This document shows positions 39,409 through 50,576 of a DNA stretch of 64,000 nt, in pieces. Under the pieces are notes generated by a model. The model ran no database searches and was not told the origin of the DNA. It saw only the letters and a program-made list of their open reading frames with translations. This stretch comes from Pseudomonas sp. FP1742. Its GTDB lineage: Bacteria; Pseudomonadota; Gammaproteobacteria; Pseudomonadales; Pseudomonadaceae. The first letter of the stretch is position 1. Each line of letters starts with the position of its first letter. The stretch covers positions 1,116,001 to 1,180,000 of the forward strand of contig NZ_CP117460.1 in assembly GCF_030687145.1 (NCBI RefSeq). Direction: 5' to 3'. Made by a program: the position numbers and the translations under genes.

Positions 39409-39879
39409 ATGAGTGATGCCAACAACGCCTTGATCACCCGGTTCTACCAAGCCTTTCAGCGGCTGGATGCCGAGGCGATGAGCGCCTGCTATACCGACGA
39501 CGTGGTGTTCAGTGATCCGGCCTTCGGCGAACTGCGCGGCCGCGACGCCGGCGACATGTGGCGCATGCTCACTACCCGGGCCAAGGATTTTTCCCTGACC
39601 TTCGATAACGTGCGCAGCGATGAGCGCACCGGTGGAGCTCATTGGGTGGCGACGTACCTGTTCAGCCAGACCGGCAACACCGTGGTCAACGACATTCAGG
39701 CGCGCTTCGTTTTTCGCGACGGCAAGATCTGCGAACACCACGACAGCTTTGATATGTGGACCTGGGCGCGCCACGCGCTGGGGTTCAAGGGGTTGATACT
39801 GGGCTGGACGCCGGCGGTGAGAAACGCCGTGCGTGCTCAGGCCTTGAAGGGCCTGAAGGCATTCCAGGCCAGTCGCTGA
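39409..39879 (+). CDS. NTF2-like (SnoaL/ketosteroid isomerase fold) protein
   Basis: A 156-aa cone-shaped fold protein: [28 protein letters not shown] and [25 protein letters not shown] are typical of SnoaL-like families, with the end [11 protein letters not shown] chose the ATG at 39409 because GGGAG is 8 nt upstream. It could be an isomerase, hydrolase or binding protein; the fold does not tell. It stands alone. Confidence 0.88.
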   Translation: MSDANNALITRFYQAFQRLDAEAMSACYTDDVVFSDPAFGELRGRDAGDMWRMLTTRAKDFSLTFDNVRSDERTGGAHWVATYLFSQTGNTVVNDIQARFVFRDGKICEHHDSFDMWTWARHALGFKGLILGWTPAVRNAVRAQALKGLKAFQASR

Positions 39880-39919
39880 TAAGATCGCGGCTTGTTTCCT
39901 TTCAAGCCTTGATTGTCAC

Positions 39920-40240
39920 GTGAGCACCTCGAGCGAATCTTCCGTCACTGCCGCCGAACCGTCGCTGCCCGTCAGCAAACCCTGGTTCGTCTACCTCGTG
40001 CGCGCGGCCAATGGTTCGCTCTACTGCGGGATCAGCGACGATCCCGTGCGCCGCTTCGCCACCCATCAGAGTGGCAAGGGCGCGCGCTTCTTCCTGTCCA
40101 GCCCGGCCGTGGCGCTGGTTTATACCGAGCGCTGCCGCGATAAAAGCGAAGCGCTGCGCCAGGAGCGTTTGATCAAGAAACTCAAGAAAAGCGCCAAGGA
40201 ATGTCTGGTGGCGAGTGCGGCCGCGGGCTTATCAATCTGA
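39920..40240 (+). CDS. GIY-YIG nuclease-family protein (UPF0213)
   Basis: A 106-aa single-domain GIY-YIG protein with a GTG start. [36 protein letters not shown] holds the two motif strands (VYLV and YCGI) and the catalytic Arg; a Glu lies in [13 protein letters not shown]. coli YhbQ, of this type, has DNA nuclease activity. The cellular role is poorly known. A short gap of 88 bp separates it from the next gene. Confidence 0.92.
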   Translation: MSTSSESSVTAAEPSLPVSKPWFVYLVRAANGSLYCGISDDPVRRFATHQSGKGARFFLSSPAVALVYTERCRDKSEALRQERLIKKLKKSAKECLVASAAAGLSI

Positions 40241-40328
40241 CTGATAAGTGCCCATCAGGCAGATGGGTAGGCTGCCTGCCGATTGCGCGTTAAGCTGCGG
40301 GCTCTTTATCCGAGCGGCGGAGCCGAGC

Positions 40329-41264
40329 ATGTCCGAGTTGATTCTGCATCATTACCCGACGTCCCCTTTCGCCGAAAAGGCCCGCTTGCTGCTGGGCTTC
40401 AAGGGGTTGTCCTGGCGCTCCGTGATGATTTCGCCAGTGATGCCCAAACCCGATCTGACGGCCCTGACCGGCGGCTACCGCAAGACGCCGGTATTGCAGA
40501 TTGGCGCTGATGTCTATTGCGATACCGCGCTGATTGCTCGTCGTCTGGAGCAGGAAAAAGCCTTGCCTGCGTTCTTCCCGGAAGGTCAGGAAATGGTGAC
40601 TGCGACCTTCGCGGCATGGGCCGATTCGGTGGTGTTCCAGCATGCGGTGAGCCTGGTGTTCCAGCCGGAATCGGTGGCGGTGCGCTTCGGCAAATTGTCG
40701 CCGGAAGCGATCAAGGCATTTCTGGCCGATCGCGCCGGCTTGTTCAGCGGTGGCAGCGCCACTCGATTGTCGGCCGGGCAGGCAAAGCATCAGTGGCCAA
40801 CGATCATGGCGCGTCTGGAGCAGCAGCTTGAGCGTGAGCAGGGTGACTTCCTGTTCGGCGAACCGTCGATTGCCGACTTTGCCCTGGCTCACTCGCTGTG
40901 GTTCCTCAAGGCGACGCACGTGACGTCACCGTTGGTGGATAGTTATCCGGCCGTTTCAGCGTGGTTTGGCCGTGTGATGGGCTTTGGTCATGGCGCGTCC
41001 AGCGAAATGACGGCCGGGCAAGCGCTGGAAATTGCCCGTAATGCCACACCGGCCCCGTTGCCGGATGAGCAGTTCGATGAGCCGAACGGCTTCGAGGCGG
41101 GCCAGCAGGTGGTGATCGCTGCGACTGATTACGGCGTTGATCCGGTGGTGGGGGAATTGCTGTTTGCGGGCCGTGAAGAACTGATTTTGCGTCGTGAAGA
41201 CGAGCGGGCCGGCGTGGTGCATGTGCACTTTCCGCGGTTCGGGTTTCGCATAGAGGCTTGCTGA
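40329..41264 (+). CDS. Glutathione S-transferase family protein with C-terminal extension
   Basis: About 311 aa. The N-terminal thioredoxin-like domain begins MSELILHHYPTSPFAEKARLLLGFKG and has RKTPVLQIGADVYCDTALIARRLE, the glutathione-binding region. An all-helical GST C-domain follows to about residue 215, then roughly 95 residues (from PLPDEQFDEPNGFEAGQQVVI) that are not part of a usual GST. GGAG lies 6 nt before the ATG. The substrate is unknown. Confidence 0.88.
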   Translation: MSELILHHYPTSPFAEKARLLLGFKGLSWRSVMISPVMPKPDLTALTGGYRKTPVLQIGADVYCDTALIARRLEQEKALPAFFPEGQEMVTATFAAWADSVVFQHAVSLVFQPESVAVRFGKLSPEAIKAFLADRAGLFSGGSATRLSAGQAKHQWPTIMARLEQQLEREQGDFLFGEPSIADFALAHSLWFLKATHVTSPLVDSYPAVSAWFGRVMGFGHGASSEMTAGQALEIARNATPAPLPDEQFDEPNGFEAGQQVVIAATDYGVDPVVGELLFAGREELILRREDERAGVVHVHFPRFGFRIEAC

Positions 41265-41273
41265 CGCACGAAA

Positions 41274-41363
41274 TGTGGGAGCGGGCTTGCTCGCGAAAGC
41301 GATCTGTCAGTCAACATCAATGTTGAATGTTACGGCCCCTTCGCGAGCAAGCCCGCTCCCACA
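41274..41363. repeat. REP pair between the GST and glutaredoxin genes
   Basis: Regular inverted pair around GTCAACATCAATGTTGAATG, the commonest spacer core. It lies between converging genes, 1 bp before the end of the glutaredoxin gene. Confidence 0.9.
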
Positions 41364-41364
41364 G

Positions 41365-41715
41365 TTATTTCAACGCCGCAAGCACCTGCTCCGGGTCATA
41401 CCCGCGGATCAACGTTCCGTTCACATCGATCAGCGGAATCCCGCGTCCCCCCAGCGCCTCATAGGCCTTGCGCGCCGTGGCGTCCTTCTCGATATCGAAT
41501 TCCTTGTACGGAATGCCTTTCTGATCGAGAAAGCGTCGGGTCAGCTTGCAGTAGCCACACCAGTCGGTGGCATAGAGCACAACGTTGGCCTTGGCCTGGG
41601 TCTGTTCGGACACCACCTGCGAGGGGTGAAGCACCCGCTCGATCTTGCCCCAGTTCTGGTAAACCACGACCACCAGCAGGATCAGCAGGCATTTCTTCAG
41701 TACGCCGCCGAGCAT
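41365..41715 (-). CDS. Membrane-anchored glutaredoxin-like protein
   Basis: A 116-aa protein with one N-terminal membrane segment (KKCLLILLVVVVYQNW) and a glutaredoxin domain. The active site is CGYC in YATDWCGYCKLTRRFL; GIPLIDVNG gives the cis-Pro-type loop and GYDPEQVLAALK the end. A single-membrane topology with the domain on either side of the membrane is possible. It begins in the stop codon region of ndpA, so both are probably cotranscribed. Confidence 0.9.
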   Translation of the reverse strand: MLGGVLKKCLLILLVVVVYQNWGKIERVLHPSQVVSEQTQAKANVVLYATDWCGYCKLTRRFLDQKGIPYKEFDIEKDATARKAYEALGGRGIPLIDVNGTLIRGYDPEQVLAALK

Positions 41716-42719
41716 CAGTTGCGTCGCTTGAGCTGGTCGGTCAATTGGGTCGGCAGGCCTTTGATGATCAGCGTGCCGGCTTCTTCGTCGTATTCGATCT
41801 TCGAGCCCAGCAGGTGTGCTTCGAAGCTGATCGACAAGCCCTCGGCGCGGCCGGTGAAGCGGCGGAACTGGTTCAAGGTGCGTTTATCCGCCGGAATTTC
41901 CGGCGACAGACCGTAGTCCTTGTTGCGGATGTGATCGTAAAACGCTTTCGGGCGCTCTTCGTCGATCAGCTCGGACAATTCTTCCAGGCCCATGGGCTCG
42001 CCCATTTTTGCCTGGCTGCTGGCGTAATCCACCAGGGTCTTGGTCTTTTCGCGGGCGGACTCTTCCGGCAGGTCTTCGCTTTCGACGAAATCGCTGAAAG
42101 CCTTGAGCAGGGTGCGGGTCTCGCCGGGGCCGTCGACGCCTTCCTGGCAGCCGATGAAGTCGCGGAAATACTCCGAAACCTTTTTGCCGTTCTTGCCTTT
42201 GATGAACGAGATGTACTGCTTGGACTGCTTGTTGTTCTGCCACTCGGAGACGTTGATCCGCGCCGCCAGGTGCAACTGGCCAAGGTCCAGATGCCGCGAA
42301 GGGGTCACGTCCAGCTGCTCGGTCACTGCAACGCCTTCACTGTGGTGCAGCAGGGCGATCGCCAGGTAGTCGGTCATGCCCTGCTGATAATGCGCAAACA
42401 GCACGTGGCCGCCCACGGAGAGGTTCGACTCTTCCATCAGCTTTTGCAGATGTTCCACCGCCACACGGCTGAAGGCCGTGAAATCACGACCACCGTCGAA
42501 GTATTCCTTCAGCCAGCCGCTGAACGGAAACGCGCCGGACTCCGGATGGAACAGTCCCCAGGCTTTGCCCTGTTTGGCGTTATAGCTTTCGTTGAGGTCG
42601 GCGAGCATGTTCTCGATGGCCGCGGACTCTGCCAGTTCGGAATCGCGGGCGTGAAGAACTGCGGGTGTGCCGTCGGGTTTTTTGTCGATCAGGTGGACGA
42701 TGCAATGACGGATCGGCAT
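41715..42719 (-). CDS. ndpA: Nucleoid-associated protein NdpA (YejK)
   Basis: A 334-aa protein of the YejK/NdpA family, a nucleoid-associated dsDNA-binding protein of unclear function. [25 protein letters not shown] and the C-terminal [25 protein letters not shown] are the family's end motifs. Divergent from an HU gene, a pairing also found in P. putida. It shares a base with the downstream glutaredoxin gene. Confidence 0.94.
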   Translation of the reverse strand: MPIRHCIVHLIDKKPDGTPAVLHARDSELAESAAIENMLADLNESYNAKQGKAWGLFHPESGAFPFSGWLKEYFDGGRDFTAFSRVAVEHLQKLMEESNLSVGGHVLFAHYQQGMTDYLAIALLHHSEGVAVTEQLDVTPSRHLDLGQLHLAARINVSEWQNNKQSKQYISFIKGKNGKKVSEYFRDFIGCQEGVDGPGETRTLLKAFSDFVESEDLPEESAREKTKTLVDYASSQAKMGEPMGLEELSELIDEERPKAFYDHIRNKDYGLSPEIPADKRTLNQFRRFTGRAEGLSISFEAHLLGSKIEYDEEAGTLIIKGLPTQLTDQLKRRN

Positions 42720-43115
42720 AGGCTTCTCGGCTGATTGAAGAGAGGAGGGCGTGCTCCCCCAAAAAGTGCCAAGTGTACCGCAACCACTGGTTTTGGCGCG
42801 GCTCGAAGGGCAATTCGCAGCCGTGCGATGGCCCTTATGCAGTTTTTTACCGATTTAGAGCAATAAAGCTGACCAAATGGGTAGCTAGAGGCGGATATTT
42901 CCCCGTCTCTGTGCTAGTTTTGCCCGGTCTTACGCGAAGTCACTGCGTTAAGCGTGCATTCAGCATTTGTCAGGTCGAACCAAACCCTGATTTCGGTATC
43001 TATAACCCCGACTCGTCGTGGTTATGGCCGAGGGTGCCAGATCCAGAAGATCGGGCTCGATGGCTGACACTGCACTCTGCAATCCATATGAATTTGATAG
43101 GGAAGGAACACTACA
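42720..43115. promoter_or_regulatory. Divergent gap ndpA-HU with leader hairpin
   Basis: 396 bp without a gene. Near the HU gene the sequence ATAACC-C-CGAC-TC-GTCG-T-GGTTAT (43002-43025) can form an imperfect stem and lies about 90 bp before the HU start, probably in its leader. GGGAAGGAACA provides a ribosome site. Confidence 0.4.
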
Positions 43116-43397
43116 ATGGCTCTTACTAAAGACCAACTGATCGCCGACATCGCTGAAGCTATCGACGCGCCAAAAACCACCGCGCGTAACGCTCTGGACC
43201 AACTGGGCCAAATCGTTGCCGATCAGCTGGAAAACGGCGGCGAAATCACTCTGCCAGGTATCGGCAAGCTGAAAGTGACTGAGCGTCCTGCCCGTACCGG
43301 CCGCAACCCTTCGACTGGCGCTGCCATCGAAATCGCTGCCAAGAAAGTGATCAAGCTGGTTGTGGCCAAAGGCCTGACCGACGCTGTCAACAAGTAA
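43116..43397 (+). CDS. HU-family DNA-binding protein
   Basis: A 93-aa histone-like protein. MALTKDQLIADIAEAIDAPKT is the helical dimer part and LPGIGKLKVTERPARTGRNPSTGAAIE holds the arm with the RNP-intercalating tip. It differs slightly from E. coli HU (MNK start) and fits the HupN type of P. putida, also encoded beside ndpA. It bends DNA non-specifically. A strong terminator follows. Confidence 0.95.
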   Translation: MALTKDQLIADIAEAIDAPKTTARNALDQLGQIVADQLENGGEITLPGIGKLKVTERPARTGRNPSTGAAIEIAAKKVIKLVVAKGLTDAVNK

Positions 43398-43405
43398 GAC
43401 TTGTT

Positions 43406-43446
43406 AAAAAACCGTGCTCCGGAGCAATCCGGGCACGGTTTTTTTG
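43406..43446 (+). terminator. Terminator of the HU gene
   Basis: AAAAAACCGTGC-TCCGGAGCAATCCGG-GCACGGTTTTTTT. A run of A before and T after the stem lets it work in both directions. Confidence 0.93.
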
Positions 43447-43481
43447 TGTCTGCGATTTACCCGCAAACACCCTATGACCAA

Positions 43482-43571
43482 TGTGGGAGCGGGCTTGCTC
43501 GCGAAGGCGGTGTGTCAGTCACCATTGAATTCGGCTGACACACCGCCTTCGCGAGCAAGCCCGCTCCCACA
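43482..43571. repeat. REP pair between HU and rlmF
   Basis: Regular pair with near-perfect long arms: GCGAAGGCGGTGTGTCAG and CTGACACACCGCCTTCGC continue the complementarity almost to the centre. It lies between converging genes. Confidence 0.92.
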
Positions 43572-43594
43572 GTTGATCTACGTCGGTCAGTTAC

Positions 43595-44617
43595 TCAGCT
43601 TTTACGCGCCCAGCGTTCGCGCCAGACCTGCTGCTCGCTTTTAGTCTGGAACGTCCATGCGACGAAGCGGCTTTGCTTCTGCCCTTGAGACATTTCCACG
43701 ACCTGACTTTCCAGTACGCCGGCCTTTTTCAGCGCTGTCTGGATCGCCGGCAGGTTTGAAGCTTTCGAGACCAGGGTGCTGAACCAAAGCACTTTGTGTT
43801 GGAAATGCGCGCTCTCGGCGATCAGTTGCGTCACGAACCGTGCTTCGCCACCTTCACACCACAGTTCGGCCGATTGGCCGCCGAAATTCAGTACCGGCAG
43901 TTTGCGTTTTGGGTCGGCGCGGCCCAGTGCGCGCCATTTACGCTCGCTGCCCCGGGTAGCCTCGGCCATCGAGGCATGGAACGGCGGGTTGCACATGGTC
44001 AGGTCAAAGCGTTCGCCGGGTTCGAGCAAGCCCAGCAGTATGTGCTTGGGATTGCTCTGCTGGCGCAGCTGGATGGCTTTGTTCAGTCCATTGGACTGCA
44101 CGATGGCTTTGGCGGAGGCCACAGCCGTCGGATCGATTTCCGAGCCGAGGAAGTGCCAGCGATAGTCGCTGTAGCCGATCAACGGATAGACGCAGTTGGC
44201 GCCCATGCCGATATCGAGCACCTTGACCGGCGCGCCGCGAGGAATCTCGCCGTCGTTGACGCTGGCCAACAGATCGGCCAGGAAGTGTACGTAATCGGCA
44301 CGGCCCGGAACCGGCGGGCACAGGTAATCGGCCGGGATGTCCCAATGGGCAATGCCGTAGAACGATTTGAGCAGCGCCCGGTTGAACACTCGCACCGCGT
44401 CCGGGCTGGCGAAGTCGATGCTTTCCTTGCCGTACGGGTTGATGATCACGAACTTCGCCAGTTCCGGCGTGCTCTTGATCAGCGCCGGGAAGTCGTAACG
44501 ACCCTGATGGCGATTGCGCGGGTGCAGGCTGGCTTTTTCGCGCGGTTCCACGGTTTTGGCCGGGGGCGCGGAGTCAGGCTTCTTGCGCGCAGGTCTTGGT
44601 GTGCGGGGGGCGTTCAT
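43595..44617 (-). CDS. rlmF: 23S rRNA (adenine-1618-N6)-methyltransferase RlmF
   Basis: A 340-aa SAM-dependent enzyme. [12 protein letters not shown], the SAM-binding [15 protein letters not shown] and the amino-methyltransferase motif NPPF in [14 protein letters not shown] identify RlmF (YbiN). It methylates A1618 of 23S rRNA. I chose the ATG at 44617, followed by a basic, Pro-rich tail; open codons reach back to 44665. Transcribed alone. Confidence 0.95.
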   Translation of the reverse strand: MNAPRTPRPARKKPDSAPPAKTVEPREKASLHPRNRHQGRYDFPALIKSTPELAKFVIINPYGKESIDFASPDAVRVFNRALLKSFYGIAHWDIPADYLCPPVPGRADYVHFLADLLASVNDGEIPRGAPVKVLDIGMGANCVYPLIGYSDYRWHFLGSEIDPTAVASAKAIVQSNGLNKAIQLRQQSNPKHILLGLLEPGERFDLTMCNPPFHASMAEATRGSERKWRALGRADPKRKLPVLNFGGQSAELWCEGGEARFVTQLIAESAHFQHKVLWFSTLVSKASNLPAIQTALKKAGVLESQVVEMSQGQKQSRFVAWTFQTKSEQQVWRERWARKS

Positions 44618-44718
44618 GGGCGTTGTCGATTCGGGTATGGCTAAAAGTGGCGGGTATTGTCCCACATCCAGTGTGGGAGTGGTGTCGATCGCCCATCGTG
44701 CTGGTCACACTGATCAAA

Positions 44719-44808
44719 TGTGGGAGCGGGCTTGCTCGCGAAAGAGGTGTGCCAGGCGACCTGAAGGTTGGATGTAAGAATGCCTTCGCGAGCAAGCCCA
44801 CTCCCACA
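44719..44808. repeat. REP pair between rlmF and valS
   Basis: Inverted pair with one changed base in the second arm (AAGCCCACTCCCACA). It lies upstream of rlmF and downstream of valS. Confidence 0.88.
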
Positions 44809-44817
44809 GCGGGCATG

Positions 44818-44846
44818 AAAAAGGGAGGCCATCTGGCCTCCCTGTT
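44818..44846 (-). terminator. Terminator of valS
   Basis: On the minus strand GGGAGGCC-AGAT-GGCCTCCC followed by TTTTTC. It lies 17 bp after the stop codon. Confidence 0.88.
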
Positions 44847-44862
44847 TCGTTGCGACTTGCCG

Positions 44863-47709
44863 TTACAAACTGGCAATCCGCGCATGTTGCTCGGCCAGCT
44901 TGCCCAAAGCCTGTTCAGCTTCAGCCAGTTTGGCGCGTTCCTTCTCGATGACTTCGGCCGGGGCCTTGTCGACGAAACCGGCGTTGGACAGCTTGCCGCC
45001 CACGCGCTGGACTTCGCCCTGCAGACGCAGGATTTCCTTGTCCAGACGCGCCAGTTCGGCGTCCTTGTCGATCAGGCCGGCCATCGGCACCAGCACTTCC
45101 ATCTCGCCAACCAGCGCGGTGGCGGACAGCGGTGCTTCTTCGCCAGCCTTCAGAACGGTGATCGACTCCAGACGCGCCAGCTTCTTCAGCAGGGCTTCGT
45201 TCTCGGTGAGACGGCGCTGATCTTCGGCGCTGACGTTTTTCAGGAACAGGTTCAGCGGCTTGCCTGGACCGATGTTCATTTCACCGCGGATGTTGCGGGT
45301 GCCGAGCATCAGGCCCTTGAGCCATTCGATATCGTCTTCGGCGGCCTGATCGATGCGCGCATCGTTGGCCACTGGCCAAGGTTGCAGCATGATCGTCTTG
45401 CCTTCGATACCGGCCAGCGGCGCGATGCGCTGCCAGATTTCTTCGGTGATGAACGGCATGAACGGGTGCGCCAGACGCAAAGCGACTTCCAGCACCCGAA
45501 CCAGTGTGCGACGGGTGCCGCGCTGGCGTTCAACCGGGGCGTTTTCGTCCCACAGCACAGGCTTGGACAGTTCCAGGTACCAGTCGCAATACTGGTTCCA
45601 GATGAACTCGTACAAGGCTTGTGCCGCCAGGTCGAAACGGAACTGATCGAGCTGACGAGTCACTTCGGCTTCGGTACGCTGCAGTTGCGAGATGATCCAG
45701 CGATCCGCCAGGGACAGCTCGTAGGCTTCGCCGTTCTGCCCGCAGTCTTCGCCCTTGTCCAGAACATAACGCGCGGCGTTCCAGATCTTGTTGCAGAAGT
45801 TGCGATAGCCTTCGACACGGCCCATGTCGAACTTGATGTCGCGACCGGTGGACGCCAGCGAGCAGAACGTGAAGCGCAGGGCGTCGGTGCCATAGCTGGC
45901 GATACCGTCGGCGAACTCGTCGCGGGTCTGCTTCTCGATCTTCTTCGCCAGTTTCGGCTGCATCAGGCCGGAGGTGCGTTTTTGCACCAGCGCTTCCAGC
46001 TCGATGCCGTCGATGATGTCCAGAGGGTCCAGAACGTTGCCCTTGGACTTGGACATCTTCTGGCCCTGGCCATCACGCACCAGACCATGCACATAAACGG
46101 TCTTGAACGGAACCTGCGGCGTGCCGTCTTCGTTTTTCACCAAGTGCATGGTGAGCATGATCATCCGGGCAACCCAGAAGAAAATGATGTCGAAACCGGT
46201 CACCAGCACGTCGGTGGAATGGAATTTCTTCAGGAACTCGGTCTGCTCCGGCCAGCCGAGTGTGGAGAAGGTCCACAGGCCCGAACTGAACCAGGTATCC
46301 AGAACGTCGTTGTCTTGTTGCAGCGCAACGTCCGGGCCGAGGTTGTGCTTGGCACGCACTTCGGCTTCGTCGCGACCGACGTAGACCTTGCCCGACTCGT
46401 CGTACCAGGCCGGAATGCGATGGCCCCACCACAGCTGACGGCTGATGCACCAGTCCTGGATGTCGCGCATCCACGAGAAGTACATGTTTTCGTACTGCTT
46501 TGGCACGAACTGAATGCGGCCGTCTTCAACCGCAGCGATGGCCGGCTCGGCCAATGGCTTGGTGGACACGTACCACTGGTCGGTCAGCCACGGCTCGATG
46601 ATGGTGCCGGAGCGGTCGCCTTTCGGCACTTTCAGGGCGTGATCGTCGACGCTGACCAGCAGGCCGGCGGCTTCGAACGCTGCGACGATTTCCTTGCGGG
46701 CCTGGAAGCGGTTGAGGCCGACGAATTCGGCAGGCAACGTGCCGTCGATCTGCTCGTTGACCGTGCCATCGAGGTTGAACACCTGGGCAGCCGGCAATAC
46801 ATCAGCATTCTTGTCGAAGATGTTCAGCAGCGGCAGGTTGTGACGCTTGCCGACTTCGTAGTCGTTGAAGTCGTGGGCCGGGGTGATTTTCACGCAACCG
46901 GTGCCGAATTCAGGGTCGCAGTAATCGTCGGCAATGATCGGGATACGGCGGCCGACCAGCGGCAGCTCGACGAATTTGCCGATCAGGGCTTTGTAGCGTT
47001 CATCGTTCGGGTTAACCGCCACGGCGGCGTCGCCGAGCATGGTTTCCGGGCGTGTGGTCGCGACGATCAGGTAATCCTTGCCTTCGGCGGTTTTGGCGCC
47101 ATCGGCCAGCGGGTACTTCAGGTTCCACAGGAAACCTTTCTCGTCGTGGTTTTCCACTTCGAGGTCGGAGATCGCCGTGTGCAGCTTGGTGTCCCAGTTG
47201 ACCAGACGCTTGCCGCGATAGATCAGGCCGTCTTCGTGCAGACGCACGAAGGCTTCTTTAACCGCTTCCGAGAGGCCGTCGTCCATGGTGAAACGCTCAC
47301 GGCTCCAGTCCACGGACGAACCGAGACGGCGGATCTGACGGCTGATGTTGCCGCCGGACTGATCTTTCCATTCCCAGACTTTTTCGAGGAATTTCTCGCG
47401 GCCCAGATCGTGGCGATTCTGGCCCTGGGCTTCGAGTTGGCGCTCCACCAGCATTTGCGTGGCGATACCGGCGTGGTCGGTGCCTGGCTGCCACAGGGTG
47501 TTGCGACCCTGCATGCGGCGGAAACGGATCAGGGCGTCCATGATCGCGTTGTTGAAGCCGTGCCCCATGTGCAGGCTGCCGGTGACGTTCGGCGGCGGGA
47601 TCATGATGGTGTAGGACTCGCCCGCGCCTTGCGGGGCGAAGTAATTCTCAGACTCCCAGGTGTTGTACCAGGAAGTTTCAATGGCGTGCGGCTGGTAGGT
47701 CTTATCCAT
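44863..47709 (-). CDS. valS: Valyl-tRNA synthetase
   Basis: A 948-aa class I synthetase of normal length. The HIGH-type motif is in [15 protein letters not shown] near residue 45 and KMSKS in [10 protein letters not shown] near residue 555. The CP1 editing domain, the anticodon-binding domain ([13 protein letters not shown]) and a C-terminal coiled-coil arm ([20 protein letters not shown]) are all present. The chromosomal neighbours holC and pepA downstream in orientation match the usual pepA-holC-valS order of gamma-proteobacteria. Confidence 0.98.
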   Translation of the reverse strand: MDKTYQPHAIETSWYNTWESENYFAPQGAGESYTIMIPPPNVTGSLHMGHGFNNAIMDALIRFRRMQGRNTLWQPGTDHAGIATQMLVERQLEAQGQNRHDLGREKFLEKVWEWKDQSGGNISRQIRRLGSSVDWSRERFTMDDGLSEAVKEAFVRLHEDGLIYRGKRLVNWDTKLHTAISDLEVENHDEKGFLWNLKYPLADGAKTAEGKDYLIVATTRPETMLGDAAVAVNPNDERYKALIGKFVELPLVGRRIPIIADDYCDPEFGTGCVKITPAHDFNDYEVGKRHNLPLLNIFDKNADVLPAAQVFNLDGTVNEQIDGTLPAEFVGLNRFQARKEIVAAFEAAGLLVSVDDHALKVPKGDRSGTIIEPWLTDQWYVSTKPLAEPAIAAVEDGRIQFVPKQYENMYFSWMRDIQDWCISRQLWWGHRIPAWYDESGKVYVGRDEAEVRAKHNLGPDVALQQDNDVLDTWFSSGLWTFSTLGWPEQTEFLKKFHSTDVLVTGFDIIFFWVARMIMLTMHLVKNEDGTPQVPFKTVYVHGLVRDGQGQKMSKSKGNVLDPLDIIDGIELEALVQKRTSGLMQPKLAKKIEKQTRDEFADGIASYGTDALRFTFCSLASTGRDIKFDMGRVEGYRNFCNKIWNAARYVLDKGEDCGQNGEAYELSLADRWIISQLQRTEAEVTRQLDQFRFDLAAQALYEFIWNQYCDWYLELSKPVLWDENAPVERQRGTRRTLVRVLEVALRLAHPFMPFITEEIWQRIAPLAGIEGKTIMLQPWPVANDARIDQAAEDDIEWLKGLMLGTRNIRGEMNIGPGKPLNLFLKNVSAEDQRRLTENEALLKKLARLESITVLKAGEEAPLSATALVGEMEVLVPMAGLIDKDAELARLDKEILRLQGEVQRVGGKLSNAGFVDKAPAEVIEKERAKLAEAEQALGKLAEQHARIASL

Positions 47710-47808
47710 GCGCGGCGGGACCCTATTGGCATTTATTCAGGAAAAGCCGGGAAGTATAGCGGGGCATGGGACGAAGGGCGAGCAGGTGCGGACAGGGCGC
47801 AGATCAAA

Positions 47809-47898
47809 TGTGGAAGTGGGCTTGTTCGCGAAGACAGTGTGTCAGTCGACATCAATGTTGGATGATAAACCGCTTTCGCGAGCAAGCCCGCTCCCACA
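47809..47898. repeat. REP pair between valS and the holC-linked gene
   Basis: Here the first arm is worn (TGTGGAAGTGGGCTTGTTCGCGAA) while the second is intact, with the GTCGACATCAATGTTGG core. It lies inside the pepA-holC-valS gene run. Confidence 0.85.
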
Positions 47899-47910
47899 GG
47901 GGGACCGGGG

Positions 47911-48294
47911 TTATTCGTACTGGCTGAGCAACCGTTCCATCCGCGCATCGAGGCGGCGTTTGATTTCGGTTTCGATGTGCGGGGCGAAGTCGTCGATCAC
48001 GTCTTGCATGATCAATTGCGCGGCGGCGCGAAGTTCGCTGTCCAGGTGCAGCAGGGCGTCGGGGCCTTTGCTGGCGGCAGGAGCCGCTTGAGCAGCAGGG
48101 GCGGGTGATGGTGGCTCGACCTGCGGCGCGTTGCCGACAGTATCGAACAACATGGGAATCTGTTCCTGATCACCTTCAATGACCGTGTCGGTCAGCAAGG
48201 GTGGTTGCAGGTTGTCATCGCCGAGCAGTTGGCGGATCGACTCGAGGTCATCCAGCAGCTGCGCGGACTTTTGTGGCTGTTTTGGAGTGTCCAT
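47911..48294 (-). CDS. Conserved protein between holC and valS
   Basis: A 127-aa acidic, Pro/Ala-rich protein without signal peptide or membrane segment. The N-terminal half (LLDDLESIRQLLGDD, PPLLTDTV, IPMLFDTV) carries short Asp/Leu motifs; the C-terminal half, HLDSELRAAAQLIMQDVIDDFAPHIETEIKRRLDARMERLL, is probably one long helix or coiled coil. Pseudomonads keep such a gene here, 8 bp after holC. Function unknown; a link to DNA polymerase III is only suggested by position. Confidence 0.8.
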   Translation of the reverse strand: MDTPKQPQKSAQLLDDLESIRQLLGDDNLQPPLLTDTVIEGDQEQIPMLFDTVGNAPQVEPPSPAPAAQAAPAASKGPDALLHLDSELRAAAQLIMQDVIDDFAPHIETEIKRRLDARMERLLSQYE

Positions 48295-48302
48295 CGGAAT
48301 GC

Positions 48303-48731
48303 TCAGAGTCGCTGTAAACGGTGATCTTGCAGAGGATAGCCCTGTTCGCGGTAGAAACGGAAACTCTCCCGCGCAGCCGCACGAATCGTCGGATCTTCCA
48401 CCACTACTTCCGCCACACGGGCGAACTGTTTGGCAAAGGCCGGGACTTTCAGGTCGAGATTGACCAGCAGATCCTGATGCTGGCCGCAGTCATCGCCAAA
48501 CCCCAGCACAATCAAACCCTCCGGCTCGTTTTCTGCGGGGCCATGGGGCACGAAGCTTTCGCCCTTGAACGCCCACAATCGCGCATCGAGGGCGTCACGC
48601 TGGGCGGCATCGCTGCAATGCAGGTAGATGCGGTGGCCCATGCGCCAGGCTTTTTCGGTGAGCTTGCAGGCGAAATCCAGCCGCGCCGAAGGATCGGCGC
48701 TGGGCAGGATATAGAAGTCGACTTTGGTCAT
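48303..48731 (-). CDS. holC: DNA polymerase III subunit chi
   Basis: A 142-aa clamp-loader accessory subunit that links SSB to the replisome through psi. MTKVDFYILPSADPSARLDFACKL and GHRIYLHC are typical. Length normal. It lies 60 bp after pepA and 8 bp before the conserved hypothetical gene, in the usual pepA-holC-valS order. Confidence 0.95.
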   Translation of the reverse strand: MTKVDFYILPSADPSARLDFACKLTEKAWRMGHRIYLHCSDAAQRDALDARLWAFKGESFVPHGPAENEPEGLIVLGFGDDCGQHQDLLVNLDLKVPAFAKQFARVAEVVVEDPTIRAAARESFRFYREQGYPLQDHRLQRL

Positions 48732-48791
48732 TGCGGTTCCTGAGCCACGAACGGCGTCACTCGAAAGTGACGCCGTCCGAGGTCATTGGTT

Positions 48792-50297
<1,506 letters not shown>

Positions 50298-50576
50298 TTA
50301 ATGGTCAAACTGCGCGACGCGCAGAGGCTTGCTTATAAGTAGAAAGACGCCGGTGTATTGCCAGCGACAAAGGCCGCAGTTTGAACCTCGCTGCCTGCGC
50401 CTGACAACCCTCGGTTACGCGAACTGCCGTGGTTCAGGCACCTGCTTGAGCGTGCGCAGTGACAGGCGCACCCAATCACAGGATAATGCGCATCTTTTTC
50501 GGCGGCTCTGCCCTGCGGGCCGGCTGATATGTTTGCTTGTTTGGCCGCTTAGCCTGACAACCCTGGAGTGTCTGGT

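Noticed and set aside
41274..44808. Repeated GTGGGAGCGGGCTTGCTCGCG units considered as a CRISPR array
   Set aside because: Units are inverted pairs scattered between genes, without regular direct repeats, spacers or cas genes.
44596..47865. 1089-codon open frame antisense to valS
   Set aside because: Same effect opposite valS; it also runs through a REP pair and a terminator.
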